NCBI GenBank assembly: GCA_023512835.1
Contig: CM042092.1
Location: 635,984-699,983, forward strand
Direction: 5' to 3'
DNA from: Taxillus chinensis
Taxonomy: Eukaryota; Streptophyta; Magnoliopsida; Santalales; Loranthaceae
DNA length: 64,000 nt
A model generated the notes under the pieces. The model was given only the letters and a program-made list of their open reading frames with translations, was not told where the DNA came from and searched no databases. Each line of letters begins with the position of its first letter. Position 1 is the first letter of the stretch. The position numbers and the translations under genes were made by a program. Below, piece after piece: positions 59,373 to 64,000 of this stretch.

Positions 59373-61510
59373 TGTCACGCCCCCAAATTTTGAGCACTCA
59401 CAATCAGGAACGCGACGTCCCCGCGCCCACTCCAGGGGGACGAGGGGTTAGAGACTGATCCATTCTTAAACAATACTACAACAGGGGTAGCATTGTACTT
59501 ACCGGTGGTCCAGACACAACATGCAATCGACCAATAATTATATCAGTGCAATCAATATTACTGAATTAAATCAACACCACAAACACAAGTAACAAGGTCC
59601 AGTTATCCAAGTTTATACAACTGTCACGGACCCAAGTCCAGAAATAAAATAAATAAATAGATACCAAGTTCATAAAAGGAATCCTAAAGATGTCCCAACC
59701 TGATCTGCTATGGCTCCACCGGCTACTCCCTACAACCTGTAGAAAAATAGAGATAAAGTAGGGTGAGCACGAATGCCCGATGAGTGATCCCCATCTCCGG
59801 TGTCCTAATATATGTCCCTAAGTCTACATGAACTGTGTACGATTGTGCCAGTGTAGTGTTACATTGCATCACAAATAAATCTCATTTAACCACAAATAGA
59901 ACATCACACCACATTTAAATTTTATTGAAGTACGAAGGCAAATCAATCACCCACGGTAATTCCCACCACCAACTCCAGTAATCATAACCACCATCAGATA
60001 GCCATATGTGGGACCTGTGGTGTCCCTAGTGACAACCTGCCACATATGGGACCTGGGTTACCAGCCATATAGGGGACTCCGCGGCTTCTTGCCTGCCCTA
60101 TGCGAACCCGCAGTAACCCAACGAACTTCCCCACCGGCCACACACCTTTGGATGAACTAGCGAGATCGTTCCAACAGTCAAGTTTAGTTCGACAACCTTA
60201 TAAAATTAGTTCACCAATCCAACGCTAACCACACATATAACTATATATTTATATATAAATGCACATACATATTTAAATACTCATCGAAAATCTAACACCT
60301 TAAACGTCAATAAAAAAAAAAGAAACTAAGTTACAGGTATTTCCATGTTAAGGAACTACAACAGAATCTATGCTATTTGAGTATACATACACCCAAACAA
60401 TGTTTACACGATTACCCCAATCGAGCCTAATTTATTAAATCATTACTAAAGTTCTAACGATATCCCTATATATATATATATTCACATCATATATGTATAC
60501 ATTAACATATCTATTTAGTTATATACTTATTTATTTTATTTTCCTTTATTTTGATTTTATTATTATTATTTATTATTATTTATTTATTTATTATTATTAT
60601 TTTTTTTCCACCAACCCTACGGGTTGGTGTTGGTGCGTTAGCGGGGAGGGGCGACATCGGATGCGCCGCGCCCCCTCCCTTCCCCGCTTCACCCTACGCC
60701 GACGCACAGCTTGGTCATCACGCAGGCGGCGCGGGACACCGCCGCCCGCTTCCTCCCCCCTCCGTGCGAGCGCGCGCGGCACACCGACGCGAGGCGCGCG
60801 AGTCCGAGTCCACGGGGATGGCGCCGAGCCGCTGCGCCTCCCTCTCCTTCCGACACGCTCGCGGGAACGCGTAGCCACGACGGCACGGCCACGACGCCTA
60901 GATCCGTTGCCCCAGCACGACGCCCTTGACGCCTCCCTACGGCATGACCACTGCACCACCAGGAGCCGACGCCCTTGACGCCTCCCTTCCACTGGTACGA
61001 CGACGACGACCGTTGTAGCCGATGCGATGAACATACCAATTCATATAAAGTAGCCATATGTAATTACTTCGGATTTAACACATACCGATTCTAACATTGT
61101 GCTCATACAATTGGATAGTAGAATAGTCGAAATCACCTACCCGATTCAAACTCGGAAGGTCAAGAACACGATGGCTCCAATGTATCGCTCTTCCCTACCA
61201 GATCGCACGCACAATGAATGTAGGGTTTAACCCTAATTTTTCCCTCTATTTATACCCATATAAATATATATTAATAGATTTATAATATTAATAATAGTAA
61301 TAATCAATAATAATAATTTGATTAATAATCATAATAATTAATAATAATAGCTAATATTCGTAAGTAAGGTATTAACGTCACAATAACTATAAACTTAAAA
61401 AAAATATTAAAATAATCATAATAGTATTAACATAACGCATGCCAATAAACTCCAAATATTTTAATAGTAATTATACCTTAACACACGTCACCTAGGTACG
61501 AGTCTTTACA
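59373..61510 (-). repeat. LTR of minus-strand gypsy element (3' LTR)
   Basis: On the minus strand the LTR starts TGTAAAGACTCG (61510), right after the polypurine tract, and ends GGGGGCGTGACA (59373). Length is 2138 bp. It has a TATA box (GTATAAATAG near 61247-61255), a GC-rich block (about 60610-61020), a CTCAC box and a pyrimidine tract with CTACAGG near 59740. It belongs to the same family as the solo LTR at 42300-44313. Confidence 0.8.
61247..61255 (-). promoter_or_regulatory. TATA box of the minus-strand gypsy LTR
   Basis: The minus strand reads GTATAAATAG followed by AGGGAAAAATTAGGG, about 255 bp from the LTR start, the expected U3 promoter position. Confidence 0.55.
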
Positions 61511-61524
61511 TCCTCCCCACCTTA
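61511..61524 (-). other. Polypurine tract
   Basis: The minus strand reads TAAGGTGGGGAGGA directly before the LTR start TGTAAAG. This is the primer for plus-strand synthesis in LTR elements and fixes the LTR edge. Confidence 0.75.
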
Positions 61525-61703
61525 GGACTTTTCGTCCCCGAAAAGGCAAATCACCTCTAATGGAAATAGTTATGCACAACCTAGCTACAAAAGCATAATA
61601 AACAAAACAACACCCGTGAACAAAGTAACCACCAAGACATCAAACCACACACAACCAAATCACAACCATAATCACAAGAAACAAAACAACAAGATCAACT
61701 ACC

Positions 61704-62870
61704 TCAAGGCACGATAAAGATTTGACACCCTCCCCACCTCGGATCATTTCGTCCTCGAACAAGACGGGCCAACTCGGGTGGTAACTCCAATCGGTAGGCA
61801 ACTGGTCCCACGACTGCAATGACAGGAAAAGGACCCACAAATCGAGGTGAGAGTTTGGAACCTCGCCCAAATCGTCTGTGCCCCCGCCGTGGTGAGACTC
61901 GCAAGAAGACGCGATCCCCTACGACGAACTGCAGCGGTCGTCGCCGTCTGTCAGCATATGATTTCGGCCTACTCTGGGCCGTCAACATCCGTTGCCGAAT
62001 CACCTGAACCAAGTCTCGTAGTTTCCTGAACCATATCGGGACCCAAAACAATCGCCTCCCCGCCGGGGCCCAACACAGAGGGGAGCGACACGGTCGCCCA
62101 TACAACGCCTCATATGGCGCCATTCCTATCGTAGCCTGATAACTGTTGTTGTAGGAGAACTCCACCAAGGGGAGGTGAGCCTCCCAACAACCGCCAAAAT
62201 CCAACACACAAGCACGGAGCATATCCTCGAGAATCTGAATAGTGCGCTCAGACTGGCCATCTGTCTGTGGGTGATAAGCTGTACTCAAATTCACCCGGGT
62301 GCCCAAAGCACGTCGTAGCCGCTGCGAACCGTGAAGTGAACCGTGCATCCCTATCGGAGACAATCGATAACGGCACACCATGCAACCATACCACTACATC
62401 GACATAACGTTGCCCCAAGGTCCGGACCGGATCGGTCTCACGAATCGGAATAAAGTGGGCAGATTTCGTCAAACGGTCAATAACAACCCAAATAGTATCA
62501 TGACCTCTAGAACGAGGAAGCCCTGTGACGAAGTCCATAGTCACATGGTCCCACTTCCACTCTGGCACAGGTAACGACTGCAACTCACCGGCAGACCGCA
62601 AATGCTCAGCCTTGACCTGCTGGCACGTTAAACACCGTCGAACAAACTCCGCAATGGCTTTCTTAAGGCCCGACCACCAAAATCGTTGCCGAACAAAGAT
62701 GATACATCTTCGTTCCTCCAGGATGAACGACCAAATGAGAATGATGAAATTCCCAGTAAAACGCTTCCCGAAGAGGAGATGGAACAAACAATCGACCTCG
62801 ATAGCAAGAAACATGGTCGAATCCTCTGTCCAATCAGCGAAAGTACGGCGGTTTGAATCCGATCTCGGAT
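61704..62870 (-). pseudogene. Ty3/gypsy integrase, frameshifted and C-terminally cut
   Basis: Minus strand, 62870 to 61704. The zinc-binding N-terminus is split by a frame change (HHSHLVVHPG, then CLTCQQVKAEH). The catalytic core shows WDHVTMDFVTGLPRSRGHDT (first Asp) and SIVSDRDARFTSRF (second Asp). After another shift near 62330 it shows STAYHPQTDGQSERTIQILE (Glu) and MAPYEALYGRPCRSPLCWAP. The GPF/Y motif is present as LSPRFVGPFPVIAVVGPVAY. The usual next part (xHNVFHVSxLRK and a possible chromodomain) is missing: after LPPELARL the frame runs into a second polypurine-like sequence and stops at 61704. The element belongs to the plant Ty3/gypsy group; whether it is a chromovirus cannot be told without the lost end. 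Confidence 0.88.
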
Positions 62871-62949
62871 GACCTCACACTCAAGATCCCCCCAACCGAC
62901 CTTCAATAACCTGACGCCGCAACTCGGGCACTCGCTATAACCACACTCA

Positions 62950-64000
62950 GCATACCCTGTCTTGCTCCCTGTATTGGCCGCAACCTCAGAGAAGCAAGTT
63001 GCCCCATCATCTCCCATTCCTTGACAAGACAGAGCCACCGTGGCCTGGCTCTTCCGTCTCAAGGCATCGCCTACTACATTTCCCTTCCCCGGTGTATACT
63101 GAAGGTCAAACTGAACTCGCTGCATATACTCCACCCAACGCCTCGTCGGAGATTCAAATCCCGTTGAGAAAATATGTACTGCAAGCTCTTGTGGTCGGTG
63201 TATACCACAAACTTCTCCCCAAGGAGATAGTGCGCCAACTCTTCAATGCAAAGATCACTGCAGTAGCTCCAAATCGTGCGTGGGGTAATTTTTCTCATGG
63301 GTCCTCAATTGACGGGAACCATAAGCAATAACCCGTCCTTCCTGCATAAGTACACAACCCGGACCAACATTTGAGGCATCGCAATAGACCTCATAGGGTA
63401 CACCCTCCCGTGGTAGGACCAGGATAGGTCTTGAAGTCAATCTGGCCTTCAACCGACTAAAAGCATTCTCACAAGCATCCGACCAGACAAATCGTACTCC
63501 CTTTCGGGTCAAGCTAGTCATCGGTGCGGCTAAACGGGAGAAGTCCTTCACAAACCTCCTGTAATAACCGGCCAACCCCGGAAAACTCCGAATCTCAAAA
63601 ACATTCGTTGGCCGCTTCCAAGACATCATCGCCTCAATCTTGCCAGGATCTACTGTGATACCCTCCGATGATACCACGTGCCCTAAGAACTTCACCCTCT
63701 CGCAACCAAAAGTCACACTTCGTGAATTTTGCGTATAGCCTATGGTCCCTCAACGTCTGCAACACCACATGTAAGTGCTCTTCATGCTCGATCTCTGTCC
63801 GGGAATAAATCAAGATATCATCTATAAAGACCACCACGAACCGATCAAGGTAAGGTGTAAAGATCCGGTTCATCAATCCCATAAACACCGTCAGGGCATT
63901 TGTGAGCCCAAAGGGCATCACTAACCACTCATAATGGCCATATTTGCAACCGAAGGCCGTCTTCGGGATGTCGACTCCCGCACACGCAACCGATGGTATC
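62950..64000 (-). pseudogene. Ty3/gypsy reverse transcriptase and RNase H, partial, frameshifted
   Basis: Minus strand, entering from the right edge. Near 63900 is [20 protein letters not shown], then the catalytic box [20 protein letters not shown] (FIDD, the family's YxDD variant) and [18 protein letters not shown]. After a shift it continues [20 protein letters not shown] and [20 protein letters not shown]. RNase H follows with [20 protein letters not shown] (first Asp), THDLELL (Glu) and VVYTDHKSLQYIFSQRDLNL (Asp), then the tether VQFDLQYTPGKGNVVGDALR. Frame changes occur near 63930, 63680, 63270 and 63140. The N-terminal part of the polymerase, protease and gag lie beyond the window. Confidence 0.88.

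Larger units (their letters stand above)
59373..64000 (-). mobile_element. Ty3/gypsy element inserted in the protease of another gypsy element, runs off the window
   Basis: From right to left: reverse transcriptase, RNase H, integrase, polypurine tract and 3' LTR. This is the Pol order of Ty3/gypsy elements. Its outer LTR edge coincides exactly with the break in the plus-strand protease frame at 59372/59373. The 5-mer next to it is AATGC; the partner copy would lie outside the window. Confidence 0.85.

Noticed and set aside
1..64000. tRNA, rRNA, CRISPR array or hammerhead ribozyme
   Set aside because: I looked for T-arm GGTTCGAATCC-like text, rRNA conserved blocks, regular short repeats with unique spacers, and CTGATGA...GAAA cores; none gave a structure I could support.

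Overview
The window looks like nuclear DNA from a flowering plant with a repeat-rich genome. The coding islands have plant-type spliced genes (GT-AG introns, a condensin II kleisin of plant type, a soluble epoxide hydrolase). Nearly everything else is plant transposable-element sequence: Ty1/copia and Ty3/gypsy LTR elements, a hAT element, short inverted-repeat elements, microsatellites and minisatellites. I cannot name the species.

Only three host loci can be supported. (1) CAP-H2, the kleisin subunit of condensin II, has 11 exons on the + strand at 12836-17263. Splice phases are consistent throughout, but one extra G in a G6 run of the last exon breaks the frame. A 608-bp inverted-repeat element sits in its intron 8. 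(2) A small uncharacterised plant gene lies at 36177-36590 (+), with a TATA box just upstream. (3) A soluble epoxide hydrolase at 39054-40587 (+) has three exons, about nine small frame breaks and one in-frame stop.

Layout. 1-3700: an end of a copia-type LTR, then degraded exon-like islands of an unidentified gene. 3.9-7.2 kb: gag remnant and 5' LTR of a minus-strand copia element, with a gypsy-type solo LTR inside the LTR. 7.2-11.3 kb: a small decayed reading frame and another gypsy-type LTR. 12.8-17.3 kb: CAP-H2. 18.9-23 kb: a second minus-strand copia gag remnant and LTR, with a solo LTR nested in it that has perfect 7-bp terminal repeats and a perfect 5-bp target duplication (GAGAT). 24-25.9 kb: another gypsy-type LTR. 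29.1-34.6 kb: a short inverted-repeat element followed by four tandem copies of a 1.15-1.23 kb unit. 36-40.6 kb: the two other host loci. 42.3-45.5 kb: a gypsy-type solo LTR next to a minus-strand relative of the 21.4-22.8 kb LTR. 45.65-59.37 kb: a large plus-strand gypsy element whose LTR was hit by a hAT element (46.0-51.2 kb). Its body carries two tandem copies of a DUF7745-like ORF, a gag and an aspartic protease. At 59373 it is cut by a minus-strand gypsy element (LTR 59373-61510, then integrase, RNase H and reverse transcriptase) that runs off the right edge.

I did not find a convincing new biological system. The observations most worth checking are the young four-fold tandem array with a 30-bp perfect palindrome in every unit, a pyrimidine-tract/AG module shared by five gypsy-type LTRs of otherwise different sequence, the doubled DUF7745-like ORF, and the frame breaks in CAP-H2 and the epoxide hydrolase, which may be sequencing errors.
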